DNA of 28,601 nt from an uncultured Planctomycetaceae bacterium (lineage in GTDB: Bacteria; Planctomycetota; Planctomycetia; Pirellulales; Pirellulaceae). The notes beneath the pieces were generated by a model. It was not told where the DNA came from. It was given only the letters and a program-made list of their open reading frames with translations, and ran no database searches. The stretch lies in contig CAIYOB010000836.1 of the NCBI GenBank assembly GCA_903927685.1, positions 1 to 28,601 on the forward strand, written 5' to 3'. Shown in pieces: positions 1-8,353 of the stretch (positions are counted from its first letter, which is position 1; every line of letters begins with the position of its first letter). The position numbers were made by a program, and so were the translations under genes.

Positions 1-179
1 AAACGACCTTGTTCGTCAAGAACGGCCCCTGCATGGCGTCGCTGGGACTCGGCGGCGAAGGCTATATCTCGTTCTCGATCGCCGGACCGACGGGCGAAGG
101 CGTAACCACGCCGCTGACGTTCACCCGTGAGCGGCGGTGCTCGATGATCGACGACCTGTGGATTCTGGGAAGAGGCTGA
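1..179 (+). CDS. CoA-acylating aldehyde dehydrogenase of a BMC (PduP/EutE type), C-terminal fragment
   Basis: The window opens inside this gene; the last 58 codons are read in the frame ending at TGA 177-179. The tail has the serine/glycine-rich stretch and the closing FTRERRC...DDLWIL pattern that I associate with the C-terminus of PduP/EutE-type aldehyde dehydrogenases. Such enzymes oxidise an aldehyde to the acyl-CoA with NAD+ and CoA inside bacterial microcompartments. The stop is one base before the ATG of a BMC shell gene, so the two are almost certainly co-transcribed and probably translationally coupled. The catalytic cysteine and the Rossmann region lie outside the window, so activity cannot be judged here. 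Identification rests on the C-terminal motif plus operon context. Confidence 0.8.
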   Translation, partial: TTLFVKNGPCMASLGLGGEGYISFSIAGPTGEGVTTPLTFTRERRCSMIDDLWILGRG

Positions 180-180
180 T

Positions 181-438
181 ATGCAACTGGCCCGCGTCAT
201 TGGGACTGCCACGTCGACGATCAAGCATCCGACGCTGCAAGGCGTCAAGTTGCTGGTTGTCCAGCCGTATCTAGCCGACGGCCAAACGCCGGACGGCGAT
301 CCGCTGCTGGCCGTCGATTCGGTCGGCGCGGGGCGCGGGGAGACGGTGATGCTGACCAGTGACGGGCGGTACGCGCGGGATTGGCTCAAGACAGATGCCA
401 CGCCAGTCCGCTGGACGACGATCGGAATTAAGGACTAG
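181..438 (+). CDS. BMC-P (EutN/CcmL family) microcompartment vertex protein, first copy
   Basis: This 85-residue protein has the size and layout of EutN/CcmL (Pfam EutN_CcmL) pentamers, which cap the vertices of microcompartment shells. Visible family features are the opening MQLARVIGTATST strand, the KLLVVQP strand (residues 23-29), and the conserved VDSVGAGRGE turn (45-54), followed by VMLTSDG. The short form lacks the C-terminal extension seen in the second copy downstream (1191-1484). It begins one base after the aldehyde dehydrogenase stop, with a purine-rich GGAAGAGG just upstream as ribosome-binding site. Its place in the operon is like that of one of the BMC-P genes (pvm set) described in Planctomyces limnophilus, but I cannot map the exact letter from sequence alone. 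Confidence 0.93.
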   Translation: MQLARVIGTATSTIKHPTLQGVKLLVVQPYLADGQTPDGDPLLAVDSVGAGRGETVMLTSDGRYARDWLKTDATPVRWTTIGIKD

Positions 439-450
439 GAACCAGGACTG

Positions 451-1194
451 ATGGCCGGCCAGGAAATGGATCTCGAAGCAATCGTGCGCGAGGTACTTCG
501 CCGGCTGGAGCAATTGCGCGCCGAGCCGACGCGCGTCGACGGCGCGCGGGCGGGAACGCCTGGCCCGACCGTGCCGGACAAGGCTGCCCAATCGCCGGAT
601 CCCAGGCAACTGCAATTGTCGGAACGAACGATTACGCTGGGCACCCTGGCCGGACGGCTGGCGGGCGTAGCCGAAGTGCTGGTTCCCGCCGGCGCCGTGG
701 TCACACCATCGGTGCGTGACGAGTTGCGGAAGCGGCGGATTGCGCTGCGTGTCGCTTCCGCGCCGGCCGCGGACGTGGCGACGCCCAGCGGCGTGGTCCT
801 GGGAGTTGCCGGCCCGGCGCAGGCGACCGCCTCGGTCCTGGCGGCGGTGCATGCGGAAGCGAGCCCGGTGGAGCGAATTGAACGCGAATGCGTCTTGGAA
901 GTCGTCCGGCAGGTGAGTCAGGCGGTGGCCAGCCAGGGGCGGATCGGCCTGGTGTTGACCGATCGCCCGGCGGTGGCGCTATGCCTGGCGAACCGTCAGG
1001 CGGAGATCCGCGCCGCCTGGGGCGTGAATCTGGCTGCGGTCCGCGAGGCCGCCAGATTGATCGGCGCCAACGTGCTGGTGGTCAACCCCGCCCAACACGG
1101 CGTCTACGAACTGCGCGGCATGATCCGCGAATTCGTCGGCGGGCGGCACGACTGTCCGAAGGTTTATCGCCGAACCCTCGGAGGAGAATCATGA
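451..1194 (+). CDS. BMC-operon protein with degenerate RpiB-like (sugar-phosphate isomerase fold) domain
   Basis: A 247-residue protein between two BMC-P genes; its TGA overlaps the next ATG (ATGA at 1191-1194). Three parts can be seen. Residues 6-23 form a likely amphipathic helix (DLEAIVREVLRRLEQL) followed by a Pro/Ala/Gly-rich linker, the layout of a microcompartment encapsulation peptide. Residues about 58-101 carry a short module with GAVVTPSVRDELRKRRI, like the TPxARD...I element in several BMC-associated proteins. Residues about 115-241 align with RpiB/LacAB isomerases: residues 166-182 match the RpiB segment holding the catalytic cysteine without gaps, and ANR (180-182), IRA (186-188) and GGRH (230-233) are retained. 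The cysteine position is Thr170 and the following Gly-Thr-Gly is lost, so isomerase activity is unlikely. A scaffold, core-assembly or ligand-binding role is inference. Confidence 0.72.
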   Translation: MAGQEMDLEAIVREVLRRLEQLRAEPTRVDGARAGTPGPTVPDKAAQSPDPRQLQLSERTITLGTLAGRLAGVAEVLVPAGAVVTPSVRDELRKRRIALRVASAPAADVATPSGVVLGVAGPAQATASVLAAVHAEASPVERIERECVLEVVRQVSQAVASQGRIGLVLTDRPAVALCLANRQAEIRAAWGVNLAAVREAARLIGANVLVVNPAQHGVYELRGMIREFVGGRHDCPKVYRRTLGGES

Positions 1195-1484
1195 GGATCG
1201 CACAGATTGTTGGCACGGTCACGCTGAGCCAGATGCACCCGAGCTTCAGGGGAGCGACGCTGAAGCTGGCGTTGCCGTTGTCGCTGAGCAACCTCACGGG
1301 CCAGACGGAGCCCGAATACGATCCGGTGGTGGTGTGGGACGAACTGGGCGTCGGCATGGGCGACAAGATCGCCTTGGCCGAAGGCCCCGAAGCGTCCCAG
1401 CCGTTTCGGCCGGAGGTCAAACCCGTCGATGCCTATAACGCCGCGATCCTGGATCGCATCGAACTGGAACAGCAACCCAAGTAG
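1191..1484 (+). CDS. BMC-P (EutN/CcmL family) microcompartment vertex protein, second copy with C-terminal extension
   Basis: This 97-residue protein starts at ATG 1191, overlapping the upstream stop by four bases, with a strong GGAGGAG at 1180-1186. It opens MRIAQIVGTVTLSQMHPSF like other EutN/CcmL proteins and keeps the DELGVGMGDK turn (50-59), the counterpart of VDSVGAGRGE in the first copy. It differs from the first copy by a longer central loop (residues 34-45) and a C-terminal extension of about 25 residues (PEVKPVDAYNAAILDRIEL) that could contact cargo or a neighbouring shell tile. Microcompartment operons of this type often encode several BMC-P paralogues, so a distinct vertex type rather than redundancy is plausible. 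A longer upstream reading frame exists but is excluded by the overlap with the preceding gene and by the ribosome-binding site. Confidence 0.92.
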   Translation: MRIAQIVGTVTLSQMHPSFRGATLKLALPLSLSNLTGQTEPEYDPVVVWDELGVGMGDKIALAEGPEASQPFRPEVKPVDAYNAAILDRIELEQQPK

Positions 1485-1533
1485 CAGGCACACCCGGTGT
1501 GCCGATCACGGAACCCAACGAGGAAACCCAGAC

Positions 1534-2397
1534 ATGGTGAACACGCACAAGATCAAACAAGAAATCTGCGAAATCGGCCGCCGGATTTACGCCAAGGGTT
1601 TTGCCGCCGCCAACGATGGCAACATCTCGGTGCGGATCAGCGATAACGAAATCCTGTGTACGCCGACGATGCACTGCAAGGGCTTCCTCACGCCCGACGA
1701 CATCGCCACCGTCGACATGACGGGCAAGCAGACCGCCGGACGCAAGAAACGTTCCAGCGAGGCCATGCTGCACCTGGAGATCTACAAGCAGCGGGCCGAC
1801 ATCAAGAGCGTCGTTCACTGTCATCCGCCGCACGCGACCGCCTTTGCCGTGGCCCGCGAGCCGATCCCGCAGTGCGTGCTGCCGGAGGTCGAGGTCTTCC
1901 TGGGCGACGTGCCGATCACCAAGTACGAAACGCCCGGCGGCCAGGCGTTCGCTGACACGATCATCCCGTTCGTCCACAAGACGAACGTCATGCTGTTGGC
2001 CAATCACGGCGTGGTCAGCTATGGCGAGAACGTCGAGCGGGCCTATTGGTGGACGGAGATCCTGGATGCCTACTGCCGGATCCTGCTGCTGGCCCATCAA
2101 CTGGGCCGCGTGGCCTACGTCGGCGACCAGAAGGGGCGGGAACTGCTCGATCTAAAGAAGGGCTGGGGTTACGCCGATCCGCGGAACACGCCGGAGTACA
2201 AGGACTGCGACGTGTGCGCCAACGACATCTTCCGCAACAGCTGGAAAGAGGCGGGCGTGGAACGTCTGGCCTTCAACGCCGCCCCGCCGGCCAGTCCGCA
2301 ACCGGCCCCAGCCGCTGCCCCCGCGAGCGACCAGGAGGCCCTGATCCGCGCCATCACCGACCGCGTGCTGGAAGCGCTCAGCAAGCAAGGCAGCTAG
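1534..2397 (+). CDS. pvmN: Class II sugar-phosphate aldolase (fuculose/rhamnulose-phosphate type) with C-terminal encapsulation peptide
   Basis: A 287-residue member of the AraD/FucA family, zinc-dependent aldolases that split ketose 1-phosphates into dihydroxyacetone phosphate and an aldehyde (lactaldehyde from fuculose or rhamnulose phosphate). Visible: NDGNIS (27-32), the SSE motif with catalytic Glu76, zinc ligands His95 and His97 in HCHPPH, and His158 in NHGV. The catalytic domain ends near 248. A Pro/Ala-rich linker (249-264) and an amphipathic helix (about 266-283, EALIRAITDRVLEAL) follow, typical of cargo targeted into microcompartments. The start is ATG 1534 (AGGAAA upstream); a further in-frame upstream start at 1429 would overlap the BMC-P gene. 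The position after aldehyde dehydrogenase and shell genes matches the planctomycete fucose/rhamnose BMC; the symbol is from memory of that system. Exact substrate is not deducible. Confidence 0.9.
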   Translation: MVNTHKIKQEICEIGRRIYAKGFAAANDGNISVRISDNEILCTPTMHCKGFLTPDDIATVDMTGKQTAGRKKRSSEAMLHLEIYKQRADIKSVVHCHPPHATAFAVAREPIPQCVLPEVEVFLGDVPITKYETPGGQAFADTIIPFVHKTNVMLLANHGVVSYGENVERAYWWTEILDAYCRILLLAHQLGRVAYVGDQKGRELLDLKKGWGYADPRNTPEYKDCDVCANDIFRNSWKEAGVERLAFNAAPPASPQPAPAAAPASDQEALIRAITDRVLEALSKQGS

Positions 2398-2904
<507 letters not shown>

Positions 2905-3107
2905 CCGGTATTTTCGCCATTTTGCCGTGGCAAGAAAAGGTAGCTGCGGTAAAATGCGGGCACCTCGGCTGACTTGCCGGTTATGCCGTTCAGGAGGATT
3001 GGGTTAGCCTGGAAAGGTTTGCCTAACAAGGCGAGATAGCCGGATACGATAATGGGCTAAGCCCGACGCTAGGTTGGGATGCTATTGGCAAGCAAAGGAG
3101 TGATGCG

Positions 3108-5231
3108 ATGGGGCGGGGCGTACGAGGGATCTTGAGCGGACTAGTCATTTTCGCGGTACTGGCGGGTGTCGGCAGGCCGGCAGCCGGTCAGACGGCCGAA
3201 GCCAAGTTGCAGCAGACCTACCAGGAATTGGAGCGGTGGCTCGGCGATGACGCCAATGCCCCCGGCTGGCGCAAGTTCCTCGAAGCGGATCAACTGGTCG
3301 CGGAGTTGGCGAAAGGGGCGCAGGCGGATCGGACGGTCGTGCGCACCATCCTGGGTCGCTACTCCAGCGGCGTGGCCGGTCTGGAACGAAAGCGATTCGT
3401 CGCTGTCCGCACGGCCCTCAAGAACTGGCTGGAAGAACTCCCGGCGTTGACGGCCGAGCAGTTGCCGGAAGCCGCCCGGTCGGCCAAGCTGACGTTTGTG
3501 GCCGCCACGGAAGCCGACGCCGAACGCGAGCGGAAGCGATTGACGGTCGCCGTGGCGGACTTGAAGAAGGTCCTCGATAAAGCCTCGGCCGAAGACGCCG
3601 CACGGTGGCGTGAAACCCTGAAGTGGGAGCAACTGGAAAGCGTCCTGGCGGCGACGGACGCTCGTCTGGACCTCAAGACGCTGCAGGCCATCAGCGGGCA
3701 GTACTACCAGGACGTCGCGGGCCTGGAACGGAACGAATTCCTTGCCGTCCGCCAGTCGCTGGACAAGTACTTGAGCGTGGCGCTGCTCGCATCGAGCGCC
3801 GATTCGCAAAAGGTCTATGAGAGCTACCTGGACACGTTGGCCGAGAAACTGACCGCCTATCAGCAACAGCCCACGACCGAAGAGGCCATCCAGATCGGCG
3901 GCCGCTTGGGCTGGCTGGACCGCTTTGGACAGGCGACGGAACTGGTCGAGGCGGCGCGTTCCCATTACTCGCGTCCTAACTTGTTCCTGGGCGTTTCTGA
4001 GGCCCTCATGCAGGCGGGCGTCGAACAGAATGTGGATGAAACGGCGGCCGTGAACGAGGTGATCTTGGGAACTCGCGTCCGTGGCAAAGCCCGCTTGACG
4101 GGCGCCGTGACCTTGGACCTGGTCGCTAACGACCAGCATGCGGCGATGGACATCTTGCTGAACGGGTCGACGGTCTCGGACAGCGTGGGGACCAATGGGC
4201 CCGTGCGGGTGTTCAGTCGCGGCTACACCAGCGTCGCGGCCAAGAAGAGCCTGACGCTGGACCAGACGGGACTCACCGACCGCCCGGCGACGGCCCGCTG
4301 CAGCACCCGCACGCGGATCGGCAACGTCGAGGCCGGTCGGCTGATCAAGCACGTGGCGATGAAGCGCATCGAGCAGACGCAACCGCAGGCCGAAGCCATC
4401 GCTTCGCGCCGTGCCGCGGGCAAGATCGCCAGCAGTGTGGACGAGCGTTCGGAAGATCTGCTGGGCGATGCCAACACCTCGTTTGCCGACAAGTTCCGCC
4501 TGCCGCTGGTGCGCCGCGGCGGCTTCCCGCAGCAACTGCAGTTCCGGACCACCGACGACGCGCTGGAAGTGACCATGCTGCAGGCCGGCCGGGACCAGCT
4601 GGCGGCCCCGAACTCGCCACCAGCCCTGGACGGCAAGTTCGACTTGGCCGTGCGGATGCACGAATCGCTGGTCGGCAATCTGTCCCAGGCCGTGCTGGGC
4701 GGCGTCACGCTGACCGATGTCCGCTTGGCCGAGATGATCAAGGAAGCGACGGGCAAAGTGCCGGATGAACTGGCTATCAAGGACGAGAACGATCCGTGGT
4801 CGATCACCTTTACCTCGGAGTTGCCGATCGAAGCCCGCTTCAGCGGCCAGACGGTGAAAATCAGCATCCGCGGCAAACGCTTCGGCCGCGGGGACCAGGA
4901 GGTCCGCCGGCTGATGGAGATCTCGGCCACCTACACGATCGAAAAGCTCCCTGACCGGGCGCGCCTGGTGCGGCAAGGCGATGTGCAAGTCGAGTATCTG
5001 ACTCGCACCTCGCAAGGCGCCCCGGACTTGGCGATGAAGACCTTCATGAAGAAGAAGTTTGAGGGACTCTTCAAGGAGGAGATCGTTTCCGAGGGCTTGG
5101 CCTTGCCCGAACGCTGGAAGAGCATTGGCAAGCTGCAACTGCAGCAGTTGGGTTGTGACCAGGGTTGGCTCGCCTTGGGCTGGCTCAAGCCGCCGGCCGC
5201 CGCCGAGCCCCAGGTCGCCAGCAACAACTAG
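3108..5231 (+). CDS. Large secreted protein of unknown function with internal duplication
   Basis: I do not recognise a named family. The ATG at 3108 is preceded by AAAGGAG. The N-terminus has a signal peptide (about residues 1-27: basic start, hydrophobic 8-22, small residues near the PAAG site), so the protein is exported. Residues about 51-110 and 164-224 are diverged copies of one module: both have a W-R pair, a spaced leucine heptad region, then RY or QY, VAGLER, F-AVR and a closing L-x-W or L-x-Y. The middle part (about 340-420) has a glycine-poor beta-rich segment with TVSDSVGTNGPVRVFSRGY. The C-terminal half carries no motif I can name. Planctomycetes encode many such proteins; the two genes that follow are probably co-expressed (9-base gap). 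The reverse strand is also open over the same stretch, an effect of GC-rich codon use. Confidence 0.8.
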   Translation: MGRGVRGILSGLVIFAVLAGVGRPAAGQTAEAKLQQTYQELERWLGDDANAPGWRKFLEADQLVAELAKGAQADRTVVRTILGRYSSGVAGLERKRFVAVRTALKNWLEELPALTAEQLPEAARSAKLTFVAATEADAERERKRLTVAVADLKKVLDKASAEDAARWRETLKWEQLESVLAATDARLDLKTLQAISGQYYQDVAGLERNEFLAVRQSLDKYLSVALLASSADSQKVYESYLDTLAEKLTAYQQQPTTEEAIQIGGRLGWLDRFGQATELVEAARSHYSRPNLFLGVSEALMQAGVEQNVDETAAVNEVILGTRVRGKARLTGAVTLDLVANDQHAAMDILLNGSTVSDSVGTNGPVRVFSRGYTSVAAKKSLTLDQTGLTDRPATARCSTRTRIGNVEAGRLIKHVAMKRIEQTQPQAEAIASRRAAGKIASSVDERSEDLLGDANTSFADKFRLPLVRRGGFPQQLQFRTTDDALEVTMLQAGRDQLAAPNSPPALDGKFDLAVRMHESLVGNLSQAVLGGVTLTDVRLAEMIKEATGKVPDELAIKDENDPWSITFTSELPIEARFSGQTVKISIRGKRFGRGDQEVRRLMEISATYTIEKLPDRARLVRQGDVQVEYLTRTSQGAPDLAMKTFMKKKFEGLFKEEIVSEGLALPERWKSIGKLQLQQLGCDQGWLALGWLKPPAAAEPQVASNN

Positions 5232-5240
5232 GGGTGTGGC

Positions 5241-5717
5241 ATGAACCGCTGGGTGGAGCTTACGTTTGACTGCCTGCCGCTGCGGAGCGTCGTCCGGATG
5301 GACGTTCCGCTGGACGCCTCGCCCAAGTTCCAGGCGTTTTGCGAGCGGGTCAAGGCGGCCATCGAACGGCACGGCAAGTTCAACACGTTCTACTTGTACA
5401 ACGGTCGCTGCACCTACCACTTGACGAATCGGGAGGACCTGGGGACGATTCAATTCCGGTTCGAAGGCACGGTGCTGACCGACGAACAAGACCGGCACAC
5501 CGTGCGCTGCGATTTGGACGTCGGCCTGCTGCGGGAGACCTGCAGCTGGCTCTCGGAACCGATTGTCGATTGGCTTCGTGAGACCGTACTGCATTCCGTG
5601 GGTGTCGAGTTCGACCGCTATATCGAAGCCGGCGATTTGGAGCAGACCCGGCGGCGGATCGAGCAACTGCAAGCCGCCGCCGACCAGACGGGCGGGTTTA
5701 TCGGGATGTACTTGTAA
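5241..5717 (+). CDS. Small conserved-looking cytosolic protein of unknown function
   Basis: This 158-residue protein starts 9 bases after the upstream stop and has no signal peptide or membrane segment. It is rich in aromatic and charged residues, with alternating beta strands (YLYNGRCTYHLTN, TIQFRFEGTVL, TVRCDLDVGLL) and C-terminal helices with heptad character (about 127-150, EQTRRRIEQLQAAAD). The closing GGFIGMYL looks like a conserved tail. I cannot assign a fold or function. Its tight spacing between two genes for exported proteins suggests an operon of three. Coding is supported by spacing and by protein-like composition. Confidence 0.75.
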   Translation: MNRWVELTFDCLPLRSVVRMDVPLDASPKFQAFCERVKAAIERHGKFNTFYLYNGRCTYHLTNREDLGTIQFRFEGTVLTDEQDRHTVRCDLDVGLLRETCSWLSEPIVDWLRETVLHSVGVEFDRYIEAGDLEQTRRRIEQLQAAADQTGGFIGMYL

Positions 5718-5742
5718 GCCCTTGAGGAGCGTGCGCGGACTG

Positions 5743-7977
5743 GTGACCGTTACCTTCGTCCCAATCACGGCTTCAAACTTGGCCTATGCAGTTCGGCTGG
5801 GCACGGTTCTCTTGTCCGCTTGCCTCGTTCCGTGCCCCGCGATGGGGCAGATCGCCTCCCCCGCGGCGAGTTCGGCTCCGGCGGCGGGCGTCAAACTGGA
5901 TGAGGCCGACAACGCGGCGCGTTCCCACCTCGAGCGGATCGAAGTCTATCTGGCTGACGGCCAGTGGGACGAAGCGGTCGAGGCGTTGCGCGGATTGATG
6001 GATTCCGGCGGCGATCGCCTGGTCGCGCTGCCGCCTGAGACCGGCAACGGGGGCGGACAATTCACCCGGTTCGTGCCGCTGCGCCAGTTCGGTCAGGCGC
6101 GGCTGGCAGCCTTTGCCCGGCAGGCCCCGCAGGCCCTGGAAGCGTACCGGCAGCGAGTCGACCCGCTGGCCGAGGCGTGGCTTAAGAGGGCCGTGGCCGA
6201 GCGTGATCCGCAACGCTTGGAGGAGATCGCCGAACGCTTCTTCACCAGTCGCAGCGGAGACGAAGCCCTGCTTCGCCTGGGCGACATCGAACTGGAGCGG
6301 GGCCACTTTGCGCGAGCCCGGGGAGCGTGGCGAAGGCTGGTTCCCGCGACGACCGACGCCGCGGCAGGCTCGCCCTGGCTCACATACCCAGACAGCGACC
6401 TTGATTTGGATTCGGTCCGCGCCCGCCTGGTTCTGGTTTCGCTGCTCGAAGGCTCGCCGGCTCGCGCCACGCGGGAATTGGACGCCCTGCGCCGCGAGGC
6501 ACCGGATGCCCGGGGAATGCTGAGCGGCCAGATGGCGCGATATGTGGAGTCACTGCACGGCCTGCTGGCCGCCAGCGGCAGCTGGCCCCCGCTCCCGGAA
6601 ACGTCCGAGTGGACGACCTTCGGCGGGACGGCAGCACGTTCCAAGACCGCGGTCGCGGCGGTCGACGTGGCCCTGCGTCCGGTCTGGTCGGTTCCGCTGC
6701 CGCGGCGAGGCGGCGCGATCTCTTCGCCTGCCGGTGAAGGTTTCGGATCGTCGCCCGGCTGGCTCTGCTATCATCCGCTGGTCTCAGGTGCGTCAGTCCT
6801 GATCGCGACCGGCGATACACTCGACGACATTCATGGCTACGACTTGAACACGGGCCGGTCGCTGTGGCTGGACACAGCGCTTCCGCCCGCTGCCGTCGCG
6901 GAATCCCAGACTCCCAGCCCCCAGGGGACAGCGTTCGGCGGACGCTCCGGACAGCCCCGGTACACGCTGACCGCGGCTGGCAGTCACCTGTACGCCAAGC
7001 TGGGTGCTCAAGCCACAGCGCTGCCAGCGACGGACCGCGGCGACTCGCCGCCGGTGGGCTATCTGGTGGCCCTGGACGTGCAGGCCGACAAGCGGCGACT
7101 GTTCGAGATTCGCCTTGATCAATCGCCCTGGGGCGAGGGCTGGGCGATCGACGGTGTGCCCCTGGCGAGCGATGGGCGACTGTACGTCGCCTTGCGCCAG
7201 CGGGACAGTGTCCGCACCCAGGCCTACGTCGCGGCGTTTGATACTAAACGCGGCGAACTGGTTTGGCAGCGGTTCGTAGCCGCCGCCGAGAGTTTCAGTC
7301 AGGGGCCTGCCGTCGAGTACACGCACAACTTGCTGGCGTTGGCCGAAGGAACGCTCTATTTCAACACCAACCTGGGAGTCGTCGCCGCGGTTCGGGCTCG
7401 GGATGGGCAAATCCAGTGGGTCACGCAATACCCACAGGCGCCCACCGACGCCACCGATTCCGGCGTTTCCAGGCAGACTCCCGGCTGCGATCTGACGCCG
7501 TGCCTGGTCTACCAAGGGCTGGTCCTGACCGCTCCGGCTGATTGCGACCGGGTCTTTGCCCTCGATGCGGTGACCGGCCAAAAAGTCTGGGATACGCCCG
7601 CCGGAACAGGGGCCGATACCCAATGCCTGCTGGGCGTAGGGGCTGGCAACCTGATTGCCAGCGGCAGTCGCCTGGTCTGGATCGACGTCCAGACCGGCGA
7701 GGTCAAGGCCCGATTTCCCGCCTCGATCGACAGCGCGCTACGAGGCTACGGGCGCGGCATTCTCGCCGGCGAACAGATCTACTGGCCCACGCTGGAACGG
7801 ATCTACGTCTTTGACCAGCACGGCCCGCGGCAGAAACGCCAGCCGATCGATCTGACGCCGTTGGGCCTGACCGGCGGCAATCTGCTGGTTTCCCGAGATG
7901 TCCTGCTGATCGCCGCCGCGGACCGACTAAGCGCATTCAACACGACCGGTCCCCCCGTCAGCTCGGATGGCCGCTGA
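5743..7977 (+). CDS. Secreted PQQ-binding-like beta-propeller protein with N-terminal TPR-like region
   Basis: About 744 residues from a GTG start at 5743; GTG 5731 is the alternative, but it lies one base from the GAGGAG at 5724-5729. Starts further upstream would overlap the preceding gene. A hydrophobic signal sequence (about residues 10-35, ending near PAMGQ) predicts export. Residues about 50-180 are helical and TPR-like (DGQWDEAVEALRGLM, GDEALLRLGDIELERG). From about residue 290 to the end there are repeated propeller blades with the G-x-x-x-W pattern of the PQQ/BamB-like family: NTGRSLWL, KRGELVWQ, RDGQIQWV, VTGQKVWDT and QTGEVKAR. In Planctomycetes such proteins are common and rarely true quinoprotein dehydrogenases; no dehydrogenase active site is evident, so a binding or scaffold role in the envelope is more likely. 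It ends at TGA 7975. Confidence 0.85.
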   Translation: MTVTFVPITASNLAYAVRLGTVLLSACLVPCPAMGQIASPAASSAPAAGVKLDEADNAARSHLERIEVYLADGQWDEAVEALRGLMDSGGDRLVALPPETGNGGGQFTRFVPLRQFGQARLAAFARQAPQALEAYRQRVDPLAEAWLKRAVAERDPQRLEEIAERFFTSRSGDEALLRLGDIELERGHFARARGAWRRLVPATTDAAAGSPWLTYPDSDLDLDSVRARLVLVSLLEGSPARATRELDALRREAPDARGMLSGQMARYVESLHGLLAASGSWPPLPETSEWTTFGGTAARSKTAVAAVDVALRPVWSVPLPRRGGAISSPAGEGFGSSPGWLCYHPLVSGASVLIATGDTLDDIHGYDLNTGRSLWLDTALPPAAVAESQTPSPQGTAFGGRSGQPRYTLTAAGSHLYAKLGAQATALPATDRGDSPPVGYLVALDVQADKRRLFEIRLDQSPWGEGWAIDGVPLASDGRLYVALRQRDSVRTQAYVAAFDTKRGELVWQRFVAAAESFSQGPAVEYTHNLLALAEGTLYFNTNLGVVAAVRARDGQIQWVTQYPQAPTDATDSGVSRQTPGCDLTPCLVYQGLVLTAPADCDRVFALDAVTGQKVWDTPAGTGADTQCLLGVGAGNLIASGSRLVWIDVQTGEVKARFPASIDSALRGYGRGILAGEQIYWPTLERIYVFDQHGPRQKRQPIDLTPLGLTGGNLLVSRDVLLIAAADRLSAFNTTGPPVSSDGR

Positions 7978-8353
7978 TGACGTGACCCGTTCCGGCTCTC
8001 TCGGGAATTCCGTGGATCCGGTCTTGAATGAAACATGTTGGAGGAATTGGACTTGCGACTATTTTTCGGGGTGGACGGCTGATGGCGGAAAGTCCTCAAG
8101 AGGGGACCCGCAACATGCCAATCGGTCCGAATAGCCGAACCGAACGGAGCGGCGGAAACCGAGTTCGGCAAAGTTGAGATTCGGCCGCGCAGGCGGGTTG
8201 TAACTGAACGCGTCACAAGGCACAATAGTCGCACGGGCCGGTCGGCCACGTTTGGTGCTGATCATTCGCTTGTGCGGGACGCCGACGGAACGCGGATCGG
8301 TCCGATGGCGACCGGCACGTTAGGACTTGTCAAATCCGGTGGAAACTCAGCTT
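7978..8353. other. Intergenic region before the response regulator gene
   Basis: About 375 bases without a supported gene. I see no U-tract terminator, no clear -35/-10 pair and no strong repeat. TTG 8327 and GTG 8339 near the right end are in frame with the following response regulator and could be alternative starts. Confidence 0.5.

Noticed and set aside
3141..5768. 875-codon reverse-strand frame over the large secreted protein
   Set aside because: It is antisense to a gene with a clear signal peptide, ribosome-binding site and internal duplication; the peptide is Gln/Arg/Val-rich without motifs, an effect of high GC at third positions.
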